From contig NZ_LMRP01000001.1 in the NCBI RefSeq assembly GCF_001426185.1, positions 722,765 through 786,764 of the forward strand: a DNA stretch of 64,000 nucleotides, read 5' to 3'. A program made the translations under genes and the position numbers. A model generated the notes under the pieces. It did not search any database, had not been told where the DNA came from, and saw nothing but the letters and a program-made list of their open reading frames with translations. Shown here piece after piece: positions 49,808 to 57,366 of the stretch. The number at the start of each line of letters is the position of its first letter. The first letter of the stretch is position 1. The stretch comes from Rhodococcus sp. Leaf247. Its GTDB lineage: Bacteria > Actinomycetota > Actinomycetes > Mycobacteriales > Mycobacteriaceae.

Positions 49808-50584
49808 GTGTCGGTGGGTCCTGCCACCATCGCCGACATGACGACGCCTGCGCTCCCGGAAGCGTGCCTCGAGTGGTGCGCGGACCGCTCGTACGAGTAC
49901 GACGTGATGGGTGACCTCGTGGAGGTCGATCTCGACTGGTGGAACAGCAGGCTCGACGAGGCGCGTATCCCCGTACGGCTCCACGGCCGAGCGGTGAACG
50001 GAGATCCGGTCGACACCGGCGCCGGTTTCCTGCGACGGGGCGACCTGCACTCGGTGGGTCGCGGATGCGATCTGTCCACCGTCTACCACTGCGCTGCATG
50101 GCTTGTCGGGCACCGTCACCGCGAACGTGCACGGCGGTTCCCCGATGCGCGCGATCTGTCGGAACCTGTCCACGCGATGCGGCTCGATCGTGTGCGTCGC
50201 GCCCTGGGTGAGTGCCGCCGCGCGCCTGCCCTCATTGATCTGGGCCCGCAACGGGAGTGGTCGGGGTGGCCGGCTGCCACAGGATTCGGTCCCGTCCCGC
50301 TGTCGCTGTTCGCCTGGGCAGTCGGGTCGGAGGGCACGCTGGAGCGCCCCCAGATCGTGGACCAGCAGGCCCTGTCCGAACTGGTGCACCTCGGGTGGGT
50401 CGAGAACCCGTCGGTCTCCGGAATCACCGTGCGGCGGTACATGCGGTACTGCGACGTTCTCTACGGCTGGGCCGACCTGGCGCGCGTCCGACCGGAGTTG
50501 ATCGAGATGTGGCTGGTGTATGCCTGGCGTCGGCGCAGAGCGTCGCCCTCACCGTTCATGCAGGAATTTCGCGATGCGCTGTGA
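49808..50584 (+). CDS. Hypothetical protein
   Basis: I do not recognise this family. The product is 258 aa from GTG 49808, or 248 aa from ATG 49838. It is soluble, rich in Trp and Arg, with segments CLEWCADRSYEYDVMGDLVEVDLDWW, an RLHGRAVNGDPVDTGAGF stretch and a C-terminal RRYMRYCDVLYGWADLARVRPELIEMWL. The last ~70 residues are helical and resemble a small nucleic-acid-binding or glycosylase-like fold only in a general way. It is divergent from the MFS permease and converges on tRNA-Ala. Confidence 0.6.
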   Translation: MSVGPATIADMTTPALPEACLEWCADRSYEYDVMGDLVEVDLDWWNSRLDEARIPVRLHGRAVNGDPVDTGAGFLRRGDLHSVGRGCDLSTVYHCAAWLVGHRHRERARRFPDARDLSEPVHAMRLDRVRRALGECRRAPALIDLGPQREWSGWPAATGFGPVPLSLFAWAVGSEGTLERPQIVDQQALSELVHLGWVENPSVSGITVRRYMRYCDVLYGWADLARVRPELIEMWLVYAWRRRRASPSPFMQEFRDAL

Positions 50585-50608
50585 CCGTGCGCTGCGGGCA
50601 GAACGTGG

Positions 50609-50681
50609 TGGAGCTGAGGGGAATCGAACCCCTGACCTTCTCGATGCGAACGAGACGCGCTACCAACTGCGCCACAGCCCC
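50609..50681 (-). tRNA. tRNA-Ala (anticodon CGC)
   Basis: Read on the minus strand the 73-nt sequence folds as a full cloverleaf. The 7-bp acceptor stem is GGGGCTG/CAGCTCC; the anticodon stem TCTCG/CGAGA flanks the loop TTCGCAT, giving anticodon CGC, which decodes the alanine codon GCG; the T arm is AGGGG-TTCGATT-CCCCT. The 3' CCA appears to be genome-encoded in part (CCAC follows the discriminator A region). GCG is common in this GC-rich genome. Confidence 0.92.
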
Positions 50682-50743
50682 TGACCTGGCGAACCAGGAT
50701 CGTCTCGAACTCTAGCAGCCCCGCGAGACTGCCAGAAATCCGG

Positions 50744-51481
50744 TCACTCTCCGGCAGCCCGACGCATTCTGACGGCCAGGTGGGAGTCGCCGACATGCTC
50801 GTCGTAGTGCTCGAGATGGTCGAACGCCGGGTCCTCGTCGTCCACCTCGAGCACGACGGCGCCGGGACGGCGTAGCCGCTCGGGGGTGAGCTTGAGCTCG
50901 GGGTCGGTGTTGGACTCGACACCCAGGCGCGAGCGCTGGAGCCGCTGCATACGCCGGCGGCGGATGTCTTCCTCGATGCGCACCTGACGGCGGAGGTAGA
51001 ACAGGTACGAGGACAGGCCGACGAGTGTGACGGTGAAGACCCACCAGAAGATCGGCGACGCAAGGAAACCCAGTGCGGCCGACATCGCGATGACGAACAC
51101 CGAGCCGAGCACCGCGCGCTGGCGGAAGCCGTAGCGGGCCGCGCGGGCGATGGCGTCGGCTTCGGGATCGAATCCGCCGCGACCACGACGCTGCGGCACG
51201 TAGTCCTCGGCGAAGTACTCGTCCTCGTCGTGATCCGCGGCGTGCTGGGTGTCCATCGGATCCTCCGAGTCGGGTGTACTGGGGCGCCAGTCGGGATCGC
51301 TGCGGTGGCCTGCGGCGGGGCCGGGATCGACGCGCAGACGTGCGCCACCTCGGTGCAGAACACGCGTAGCCAGGGCAACATCGGTGGTTCGCCTGATGCG
51401 CGGACGCGATTTGACGACCATCGGCACCAGCACGAACAGCCAGATGGCGACGAGGCCGATCCAGATCACCGAATTGGGCAC
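50744..51481 (-). CDS. glpR: Divisome membrane protein GlpR/SepX
   Basis: GlpR (SepX in Streptomyces) is a membrane receptor that binds the gephyrin-like Glp protein and links FtsZ to cell-wall synthesis. The 245-aa product has an N-terminal helix (PNSVIWIGLVAIWLFVLVP, ~2-20), an acidic cytoplasmic linker with EDEYFAEDY near 75-90, then two close helices at ~120-160 and a charged C-terminal half. I chose GTG 51481 because AGGAGG sits 8 nt upstream; GTGs at 51487/51490 are too near it. It is the last gene of the galU-glp-rimJ run, as in Corynebacterium. Confidence 0.85.
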   Translation of the reverse strand: MPNSVIWIGLVAIWLFVLVPMVVKSRPRIRRTTDVALATRVLHRGGARLRVDPGPAAGHRSDPDWRPSTPDSEDPMDTQHAADHDEDEYFAEDYVPQRRGRGGFDPEADAIARAARYGFRQRAVLGSVFVIAMSAALGFLASPIFWWVFTVTLVGLSSYLFYLRRQVRIEEDIRRRRMQRLQRSRLGVESNTDPELKLTPERLRRPGAVVLEVDDEDPAFDHLEHYDEHVGDSHLAVRMRRAAGE

Positions 51482-51640
51482 TGCCACCACCTCCTGCCGC
51501 GTGAATCACATACATGTGAGCTTGCACGTCAGCGTAGTGGTGAGCGTTGCATGCCGGTTGCCGACGCGCCGAACACGAGTGCACTCATGTCACACCAGTC
51601 ACACTGCGGAGCCTCGATTCGGGCTCCCGCGGGTGTTGCG

Positions 51641-51693
51641 TGTTCCCGCGGGCACTGCAGTGGTGGCGCGAACAGGAAAGTCCCGCGGGAACA
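51641..51693 (-). terminator. Long GC-rich inverted repeat after rimJ
   Basis: TGTTCCCGCGGG (51641-51652) and CCCGCGGGAACA (51682-51693) are exact 12-bp inverted repeats, each containing the palindrome CCCGCGGG; a further CTCCCGCGGG copy lies at 51624-51633. The structure begins 12 nt downstream of the rimJ stop and may terminate or attenuate transcription into glpR. Confidence 0.5.
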
Positions 51694-51704
51694 CCCGGGG
51701 GAGG

Positions 51705-52355
51705 TCAGCGCGCCCAGGCCGCCCGACCACTACGCACCAGCACATCGGCCGCAGTTCCGGGGGTCTCGCCGACCGTCATCGCGACGAGGATGTGGTCGCG
51801 CCAGGCACCGTCGACGTCGAGGTAACGCTGCAACAGCCCCTCCTGCCGGAACCCGACGTTGCGGAGAACCGCTTGGCTCGCAGCGTTTTCCGGCCGGACG
51901 GTGGCCTCGATGCGGTGCAGTCCGGCGGCGCCGAAGCAGTGGTCGACGCCGAGCGCGAGGGCCGCGGTGGCGACACCCTGACCACCGACGTCCTTGGCCA
52001 CCCAGTACCCGATCCACGCGGACCGCAGGGCTCCACGGACGATGTTGCCGACGGTCAGCTGCCCGCAGAATTCGCCGTTGAGCTCGATGGCGAAGGGGAG
52101 CATCGTCCCCCGCCGCGCTTCCGCTTTCAGGCTCGAGAACAAGGGTGGCCACGACGACATCGCGTGCCTCATGTCCCAGGGCGCCTCGCCGGTGGGCTCC
52201 CACGGTTCCAGATGTGCGCGATTCGCGATGCGTGTGCGCGACCAGACGGACGCGTCGCGCAGGCGGACGGGTCGGACCGTCACATCACCCGCGGGGACCA
52301 CGAGTGGACCCAGTTTCGCCGGCCATCCTGGATGGCTGGACCACGATCGCGGCAT
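51705..52355 (-). CDS. GNAT-family N-acetyltransferase (RimJ-like)
   Basis: A 216-aa GNAT protein of the RimJ/RimL type that acetylates protein N-termini. Visible motifs are VTVRPVRLRDASVWSRTR near 25-42, IGYWVAKDVGGQGVATAAL, which contains the acetyl-CoA pyrophosphate loop (GGQGVAT, ~123-129), and ATVRPENAASQAVLRNVGF. It lies between glp and glpR, as in corynebacteria and mycobacteria (Rv0995). The substrate is unknown; whether it modifies the neighbouring division proteins is only speculation. Confidence 0.88.
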   Translation of the reverse strand: MPRSWSSHPGWPAKLGPLVVPAGDVTVRPVRLRDASVWSRTRIANRAHLEPWEPTGEAPWDMRHAMSSWPPLFSSLKAEARRGTMLPFAIELNGEFCGQLTVGNIVRGALRSAWIGYWVAKDVGGQGVATAALALGVDHCFGAAGLHRIEATVRPENAASQAVLRNVGFRQEGLLQRYLDVDGAWRDHILVAMTVGETPGTAADVLVRSGRAAWAR

Positions 52356-52374
52356 ACTTCGAGACTGTAGCGAA

Positions 52375-53631
52375 TCAGCCGCGCTGCGCGAGAAACGCGA
52401 CGTCGACTTCTTCGCCGGTGCGCACCTCGGTCACCGCGGGGTCGACCATGACGAGGCAGTTCGCCTCGGCGAGCGTGGCCAGCAGATGCGACGAGCTGCC
52501 GGGGGCACCGCCGAGCGCCTGCACCAGGTACTCCCCCGTGCCCTCGTCGCGCATGAGCTGTCCGCGCAAGTAGGCGCGTCGACCGGCGATGGACGTGATC
52601 GGGCCGACGGTGCGCGCGGTGACGATCCGGCGCATCGGCTGGCGACGCCCCAGAGCGATGCGCACGAGTGGACGCACCATCACTTCGAACACCACGAGCG
52701 CGCTGACGGGGTTGGACGGAAGGAGGAATGTGGGGACCTCGTCACGTCCGAGCTGCCCGAACCCCTGCACCGAGCCCGGGTGCATCGCGACGCGGCCCAC
52801 CTCGATGTCGCCGAAGTCCTCGAGCGCCTCGCGGATCTCCTCGGAGGCACTGCCGCCGACGGCACCGGCGATGACGACGATCTCGGACCGGATGAGCTGA
52901 CCTTCGACCACCTCACGCAGCCGCTTCGCGTCGCCACTGACGATGCCGATGCGGTTGACGTCGGCGCCGGCATCGCGCGCAGCGGCGGCAAGGGCGTAGC
53001 TGTTGACGTCGTAGACCTGGCCTTGACCGGGCGTGCGCTCGATGTCCACGAGTTCGCCGCCGATAGAGATCACCGACAGACGCGGACGGGGGTGGACCAG
53101 CACCTTGTCGCGACCCACGGCGGCCAGCAGACCGACCTGAGCAGCACCGATGATGGTTCCCGAGCGCACCGCGACGTCGCCGGGCTGCACGTCGTCGCCG
53201 ATGCGTCGCACGTACTCGCCGGACCGGACGGGAGCGAGAACCTCGATGCGTCCACGAGCGAGCTTCGCGCGATCCATCGGGAGGACCGCGTCGGCAAGCG
53301 TGGGAAGGGGGGCACCGGTGGCAACGCGCACCGCCTGGCGAGGCTGCAACCGGATGGGCTGACGCGATCCCGCGCCGACCTCACCCACCACGGGCAGCGA
53401 GATGTCGACGGCCGCACCGTTCTCGTCGGTCGCGGAGCCCGCAGCAGCGATGTCGACGCTGCGCACCGCGTAACCGTCGATCGCTGCCTGGTCGAAGCCC
53501 GGCAGGGGACGCTCGGTCACCACTTCCTCGGCGCACAGGAGTCCCTGCGCCTCGGAGATGGCGACTCGCACCGGCCGGGGGGCAACCGCTGCAGCCGTCA
53601 CTCTCGACTGCTGCTCCTCAACCGAGCGCAT
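52375..53631 (-). CDS. glp: Gephyrin-like protein Glp / MoeA-family protein
   Basis: MoeA-fold protein, 418 aa. In Corynebacterium the adjacent homologue (Glp) binds the FtsZ tail and the receptor GlpR instead of, or as well as, acting in molybdenum insertion. MoeA domains are seen in order: LPGFDQAAIDGYAVR (~44-58), TGAPLPTLADAVLPMD (~105-120), ISIGGELV, and SNPVSALVVFEVMVRP (~310). The usual MoeA motif here is weakened (for example GAVGGSASE in place of GGVSVGD), which agrees with loss of catalytic activity. ATG 53631 follows GGAAGG by 5 nt. Confidence 0.85.
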   Translation of the reverse strand: MRSVEEQQSRVTAAAVAPRPVRVAISEAQGLLCAEEVVTERPLPGFDQAAIDGYAVRSVDIAAAGSATDENGAAVDISLPVVGEVGAGSRQPIRLQPRQAVRVATGAPLPTLADAVLPMDRAKLARGRIEVLAPVRSGEYVRRIGDDVQPGDVAVRSGTIIGAAQVGLLAAVGRDKVLVHPRPRLSVISIGGELVDIERTPGQGQVYDVNSYALAAAARDAGADVNRIGIVSGDAKRLREVVEGQLIRSEIVVIAGAVGGSASEEIREALEDFGDIEVGRVAMHPGSVQGFGQLGRDEVPTFLLPSNPVSALVVFEVMVRPLVRIALGRRQPMRRIVTARTVGPITSIAGRRAYLRGQLMRDEGTGEYLVQALGGAPGSSSHLLATLAEANCLVMVDPAVTEVRTGEEVDVAFLAQRG

Positions 53632-53664
53632 CCGCACCTTCCGTCGTGTTCTTCTGGCCGGGCC

Positions 53665-54621
53665 TCACTCGTACGTCGTGAGCTCCGGAGCCCAACTGTC
53701 GCTCAAGCGCTCCTGGAGCCACTCGCGCAATGCCGGACCGTAGTCGTCTCGTTCCAACGCGAAGTCAACCGCAGCGCGGAGGTATCCCCCGGGATTTCCG
53801 AGGTCGTGTCTCACACCACGATGCACCACGACGTGGACCGGGTGGCCCTCGGCGATCAGCAGAGCGATGGCGTCGGTCAGCTGGAGCTCGCCGCCGGCGC
53901 CGGGCTCGATGCGTCGCAACGCGTCGAAGATGGCGCGGTCGAGGAGGTACCGGCCCGCGGCCGCGTAGTTCGACGGGGCGTCCTCCTTCGCGGGCTTCTC
54001 CACCATGCCGTTGACCTTGAGCACGTTGGGGTTGACCGCGTCGGGAACGATCTCGGTGTCGAAGACGCCATACGACGACACCTGGTCCTCGGGAACCTCG
54101 ATGGCGCACAACACACTTCCGCCCCGCTTGGCGCGCACGCGGGACATCACGTCGAGCACACCGCGGGGCATCACCAGATCGTCGGGAAGAAGAACGGCGA
54201 TCGCGTCCTCGTCGTCGTCCAACACTTCCTCGGCGCATGCCACGGCATGTCCGAGGCCCAGAGGTTCGTGCTGGATCACCGACTGGACGTCGAGAAGCTT
54301 GGGGGCTACCCGGACCTTGGCGAGCAGTTTGAGCTTGCCGCTCGCCTCGAGCTTGTTCTCCAGGACCAGGTCCTCGACGAAGTGTGCGACCACTCCGTCC
54401 TTACCGGGCGAGGTGACGATGACGAGGCGCTCGGCTCCGCAGTCGGCGGCTTCACCGGCAACCAACTCGATACCGGGTGTATCGACTACGGGCAGTAGCT
54501 CTTTGGGCACGGTCTTCGTGGCGGGGAGAAAACGGGTACCCATGCCTGCAGCGGGGACCACGGCCGTGCGGAAGGACGGTTTCTTGCTCCCGGCCGTGGA
54601 CTCACTGTTCGCTGAGCTCAT
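53665..54621 (-). CDS. galU: UTP--glucose-1-phosphate uridylyltransferase
   Basis: Makes UDP-glucose for cell-wall arabinogalactan, trehalose and glycogen-type polymers. The 318-aa protein has the nucleotide-binding AVVPAAGMGTRFLPATKTVPKELLP (landmark at ~22-46), the metal/sugar site LLPDDLVMPRGVL, EKPAKEDAPSN and GNPGGYLRAAVDFAL near the C-terminus. ATG 54621 was chosen over an in-frame start two codons up. It heads the galU-glp-rimJ-glpR run and is divergent from the folate cyclo-ligase gene. Confidence 0.96.
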   Translation of the reverse strand: MSSANSESTAGSKKPSFRTAVVPAAGMGTRFLPATKTVPKELLPVVDTPGIELVAGEAADCGAERLVIVTSPGKDGVVAHFVEDLVLENKLEASGKLKLLAKVRVAPKLLDVQSVIQHEPLGLGHAVACAEEVLDDDEDAIAVLLPDDLVMPRGVLDVMSRVRAKRGGSVLCAIEVPEDQVSSYGVFDTEIVPDAVNPNVLKVNGMVEKPAKEDAPSNYAAAGRYLLDRAIFDALRRIEPGAGGELQLTDAIALLIAEGHPVHVVVHRGVRHDLGNPGGYLRAAVDFALERDDYGPALREWLQERLSDSWAPELTTYE

Positions 54622-54667
54622 GCACACACCCTATCCATGTAAACCGCGAACTTCCTTCGCGAGACCC

Positions 54668-54681
54668 TAAGGTTTAACCCG
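54668..54681 (+). promoter_or_regulatory. -10 element for the folate cyclo-ligase gene, probably leaderless
   Basis: TAAGGT (54668-54673) is followed by seven bases and then GTG 54681, a spacing that places the transcription start on the start codon. No ribosome-binding site is present, which agrees with a leaderless mRNA. Confidence 0.5.
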
Positions 54682-55286
54682 TGATCGCGGACGACAAACT
54701 CGAGTGGAGGACGCGCATCCTTGCTGCCCGCAGGCGTCGCGACCACCGTTCTCGGCACCGTGCGTCAGAGGCACTCTCTCACGCCGTCGCACTTTTGGCG
54801 TCCGATGTCCTCGGTCGTGGCGGTGACACCCTGGCCGCCTATGTACCGGTCGGTAGCGAGCCGGGGAGCGTGTCGATGCTCGACGCAGCACTCGCGGCCG
54901 GCGTGCGGGTCCTGCTCCCTGTTGCCCGCGAGCCGGGAGCGATGTCGTGGGCGGAGTACACCGGACCCGACTCGCTGGTGCCCGCAGCGCACGGACTCCG
55001 CGAACCGGCGGGCACGGTGCTCGCGCCCGACACGGTGACCGAGGCCTCCGTGTTGCTCGTTCCCGCCCTGGCCGTCGACCGTGCCGGGGGCCGGTTGGGT
55101 CGCGGCGCGGGGTTCTACGACCGCACGTTGCACGCGGTGCGGTCCGACGCCCTGCTGGTGGGAGTCGTGTACGACGACGAGCTGGTCGACGTTCTCCCCA
55201 CCGAGGAGCACGACATCCGCATGACCCACGTCCTCACGCCCGACGGAGGGTTGTCGACGCTGGTAGGCCGACCGCCCGCGGAATAG
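54681..55286 (+). CDS. 5-formyltetrahydrofolate cyclo-ligase
   Basis: Converts 5-formyl-THF to 5,10-methenyl-THF with ATP. The 201-aa protein has the substrate loop YVPVGSEPGSVSML (~53-66), the AVDRAGGRLGRGAGFYDRTL signature (~131-150) typical of the family, and the final VLPTEEHDIRMTHVLTP. Length (~190-205 aa) is normal. GTG start. It begins a plus-strand series with the FmdB-like, SAF and mscL genes, the same order as Mtb Rv0992c-Rv0985c. Confidence 0.92.
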   Translation: MIADDKLEWRTRILAARRRRDHRSRHRASEALSHAVALLASDVLGRGGDTLAAYVPVGSEPGSVSMLDAALAAGVRVLLPVAREPGAMSWAEYTGPDSLVPAAHGLREPAGTVLAPDTVTEASVLLVPALAVDRAGGRLGRGAGFYDRTLHAVRSDALLVGVVYDDELVDVLPTEEHDIRMTHVLTPDGGLSTLVGRPPAE

Positions 55287-55371
55287 CTCCACCTGCGGCG
55301 GCGTTCTCCGATTGCCGATGCTGGCACTGTCGACTGTAGAGTGCCAAGAAGGACCGACAGCGGGAGAAAAC

Positions 55372-55710
55372 GTGCCTACCTACTCATATGCATGCACCGA
55401 GTGCGACAACCGGTTCGACATCGTCCAGTCGTTCACGGACGATTCGCTGACCGTGTGCCCCGCGTGCTCGGGCAAGCTGCGCAAGCTCTTCAACACCGTC
55501 GGGATCGTGTTCAAGGGCAGCGGCTTCTACCGCAACGACAGTCGCGGCACCTCCTCGACCAGCGAATCTGCATCGTCCGACTCGAGCAGCAGCTCGGACA
55601 GCAAGAGCTCGACCGAGAAGAAGTCGGACTCGAGCAAGCCGTCCGAGAAGTCCTCCGGCTCGTCGGAGAAGAAGTCCACGAGCACGTCCGCGTCCGCCGG
55701 CGCAAGCTGA
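55372..55710 (+). CDS. FmdB-family zinc-ribbon protein, homologue of the redox-regulated chaperone Ruc (Rv0991c)
   Basis: A 112-aa protein. The N-terminal ~50 residues form an FmdB zinc ribbon with Cys pairs CTEC (~8-11) and CPAC (~31-34), spaced to bind one zinc. After KGSGFYRND the rest (~55-112) is an almost pure Ser/Lys/Glu/Asp disordered tail. In Mtb the homologue Rv0991c is reported to be an oxidation-activated chaperone working with Hsp70. GTG start 55372 has GGGAG upstream. It lies 85 bp after the cyclo-ligase. Confidence 0.87.
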   Translation: MPTYSYACTECDNRFDIVQSFTDDSLTVCPACSGKLRKLFNTVGIVFKGSGFYRNDSRGTSSTSESASSDSSSSSDSKSSTEKKSDSSKPSEKSSGSSEKKSTSTSASAGAS

Positions 55711-55799
55711 GAACACCCCCTGTGGAGAGCCGCCCGGTTCTCCACAGGGTCACCGGCCGTCCAGCCATCTCGGGGCCTGACCCTCTCTAGCGTCGGTGC

Positions 55800-56477
55800 A
55801 TGCCCACCCCGAAGCCCGCTGCGGCCCATCCGCTCGGCGCGCGTCTTCTCGACCGCATCCCGTCTCTCCCTCCAGGACTTCGCTCGACCACCGCGCGGCG
55901 CGTCCTCGCGGCCGCCCTGGTGCTGCTGGCGGTCGTCGCGGCATATCGCTCCGACCCTTCGCGTAGCCGCGTCCCGGTCGTCGTGTCGGCCATCGACCTG
56001 GTGCCGGGCTCCTACGTGACGGCCGCGGACCTCTCGACGACCCTCGTCGACGAATCCGTCGTCGCGCAGGGCTCACTCACCTCCGTCGACGACGCCGTGG
56101 GACGCACGGTCGCGGGACCCGTCCGGCCCGGCGAGGTCTTGACCGACGTGCGCCTCCTCGGACCGCGGCTCGCGTCGGCCACACTGCGTGCCGACGACGC
56201 GCGGGTGGTGCCCATCAGGCTCGCCGACCCCGAACTCGCCGATCTACTGCGGGCAGGCGACGTGGTCGATGTCGTGCGGGCCGCCGACGGCGACTCGGCG
56301 GACGACGGCGGCGGTACCGGGATCATCGCCGAAGCCGCCACCGTCGTTGTGGTGTCCGCGGCCGGAACCGGAGTGGCCCGGAAGGAGCAGCTTGTCCTTC
56401 TGGCGCTGCGTGCGGATGCTGCCGCCACAGTGGCAGCCGCATCGTTGTCCGACGCACTCACCGTTCTGCTGCGCTGA
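55800..56477 (+). CDS. SAF-domain protein (CpaB/RcpC-like membrane-anchored)
   Basis: A 225-aa protein with a single N-terminal membrane anchor (~33-49, RVLAAALVLLAVVAAY) followed by an SAF domain (VVVSAIDLVPGSYVTAADLSTTLV at ~61-84, VAGPVRPGEVLTDVRL) and a C-terminal beta-rich segment. SAF domains of this kind occur in CpaB pilus-assembly proteins; no other pilus gene is present, so that role is not supported. It matches Mtb Rv0990c in position. Acts outside the membrane, by topology. Confidence 0.82.
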   Translation: MPTPKPAAAHPLGARLLDRIPSLPPGLRSTTARRVLAAALVLLAVVAAYRSDPSRSRVPVVVSAIDLVPGSYVTAADLSTTLVDESVVAQGSLTSVDDAVGRTVAGPVRPGEVLTDVRLLGPRLASATLRADDARVVPIRLADPELADLLRAGDVVDVVRAADGDSADDGGGTGIIAEAATVVVVSAAGTGVARKEQLVLLALRADAAATVAAASLSDALTVLLR

Positions 56478-56509
56478 CTTTCGAGAACTCGGCAAACACT
56501 TCGGTCGGT

Positions 56510-56522
56510 TACGCTCACCCCA
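56510..56522 (+). promoter_or_regulatory. Promoter -10 region of mscL
   Basis: TACGCT followed by CACCCC and A repeats the arrangement seen before the SRPBCC gene at 28792 (GTCGGTTAC-n-TCACCCC). Here the ATG is 36 nt downstream of the predicted start, leaving a short leader with GAGGGG as ribosome-binding site. Confidence 0.5.
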
Positions 56523-56557
56523 GAAATTCGCGCACGATCGGACGAGGGGTACATCGC

Positions 56558-56989
56558 ATGCTGAAGGGTTTCAAGGATTTCCTGCTTCGAGGAAACGTTG
56601 TCGATCTGGCCGTGGCGGTGGTCATCGGCGCCGCATTCACCGCGATCGTCACCGCATTCACCACCAACATCGTCAACCCGCTGATCGCGTCCATCGGGGC
56701 CAGTAACGAACTGGGATGGGGCTTTTCCATCCGCGCCGGCAACGCGGCGACGTTCGTCAACATCGGCGGTGTCATCACGGCCATCATCAACTTCATTATC
56801 ATCGCGGCCGTCGTCTACTTCGTGCTGATCCTCCCGGTGAACACCGCGAAGGCACGATTCGCCACCAAGAAGGAGAAGGCGCTCAGCGATCAGGACATCC
56901 TGATCCAGATCCGAGACCTGCTGGCGGAAGGCAAGTCCGAGGGCGTCAAGACCACGACCGACGGAGTCACCGGCAACACCACGACGTAA
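56558..56989 (+). CDS. mscL: Large-conductance mechanosensitive channel MscL
   Basis: A pentameric channel that opens under membrane tension to release solutes on hypo-osmotic shock. The 143-aa protein shows FKDFLLRGNVVDLAVAVVIGAAFTAIV (amphipathic S1 plus TM1, ~5-31), the periplasmic loop, TM2 GGVITAIINFIIIAAVVYFVLIL (~72-94) and a charged cytoplasmic helix. Mtb MscL is 151 aa. ATG 56558 has GAGGGG upstream; a strong terminator follows. Confidence 0.96.
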   Translation: MLKGFKDFLLRGNVVDLAVAVVIGAAFTAIVTAFTTNIVNPLIASIGASNELGWGFSIRAGNAATFVNIGGVITAIINFIIIAAVVYFVLILPVNTAKARFATKKEKALSDQDILIQIRDLLAEGKSEGVKTTTDGVTGNTTT

Positions 56990-57005
56990 CGCCGTATCGA
57001 CGACG

Positions 57006-57045
57006 AGGGCTCGTCCGCACCCGAGGGTGTGGACGAGCCCTTTTT
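57006..57045 (+). terminator. Rho-independent terminator of mscL
   Basis: AGGGCTCGTCC (57006-57016) and GGACGAGCCCT (57031-57041) form an 11-bp stem with a 14-nt loop that itself can pair (CACCC/GGGTG), followed by a TTTTT tract. This is the clearest intrinsic terminator in the window. Confidence 0.9.
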
Positions 57046-57098
57046 GTCATTCCGGCGGTGTTCGAGCGCGGGCCGGTCCGTTGTCGCTCCGAGCGCGG

Positions 57099-57325
57099 GT
57101 TCCCGCAACGGTTCCAGCAACCTGCAATGGCTACAACCGTTGCAAGTTGCCGAAGTCGTTGCGGGAACGTCGCCGGGCCGTTGCCTGCTCCCGTTGCAGC
57201 AAGGTGCTCCGGCTACAACCGGCGCAGGTTGCGTAAACCGGAGCAAGAAGTGCCGAGCACGGGTTCCCACAACGGTTCCGGCAACCTACACCGGTTGCAC
57301 CGGTGTAGGTTGCCGAAGTCGTTGT
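57099..57325. repeat. Cluster of three large related palindromes (REP/MITE-like)
   Basis: Element 1 (57099-57168): 12-bp exact outer arms GTTCCCGCAACG / CGTTGCGGGAAC enclosing a second, near-perfect ~15-bp stem. Element 2 (57206-57244): arms GCTCCGG / CCGGAGC with an inner CAACC/GGTTG stem. Element 3 (57269-57325): 16-bp exact arms 57279-57294 / 57300-57315 with a 5-nt loop TTGCA, plus outer ACAACG/CGTTGT. Elements 1 and 3 share sequence (CGGGTTCCC-CAACGGTTCC-GCAACCT and GTTGCCGAAGTCGTTG). No gene is supported here. Confidence 0.8.
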
Positions 57326-57366
57326 AGGTAGCGGAACGGTGACGATCAGAACCGCGCCGCTCCCCG

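Noticed and set aside
51994-54498. An ~834-codon plus-strand frame across rimJ, glp and galU
   Set aside because: It spans three well-supported minus-strand genes and reads as low-complexity Asp/His/Arg sequence.
56890-57360. Several short frames on both strands in the palindrome cluster
   Set aside because: They differ between frames, lack ribosome-binding sites and are produced by the inverted repeats.
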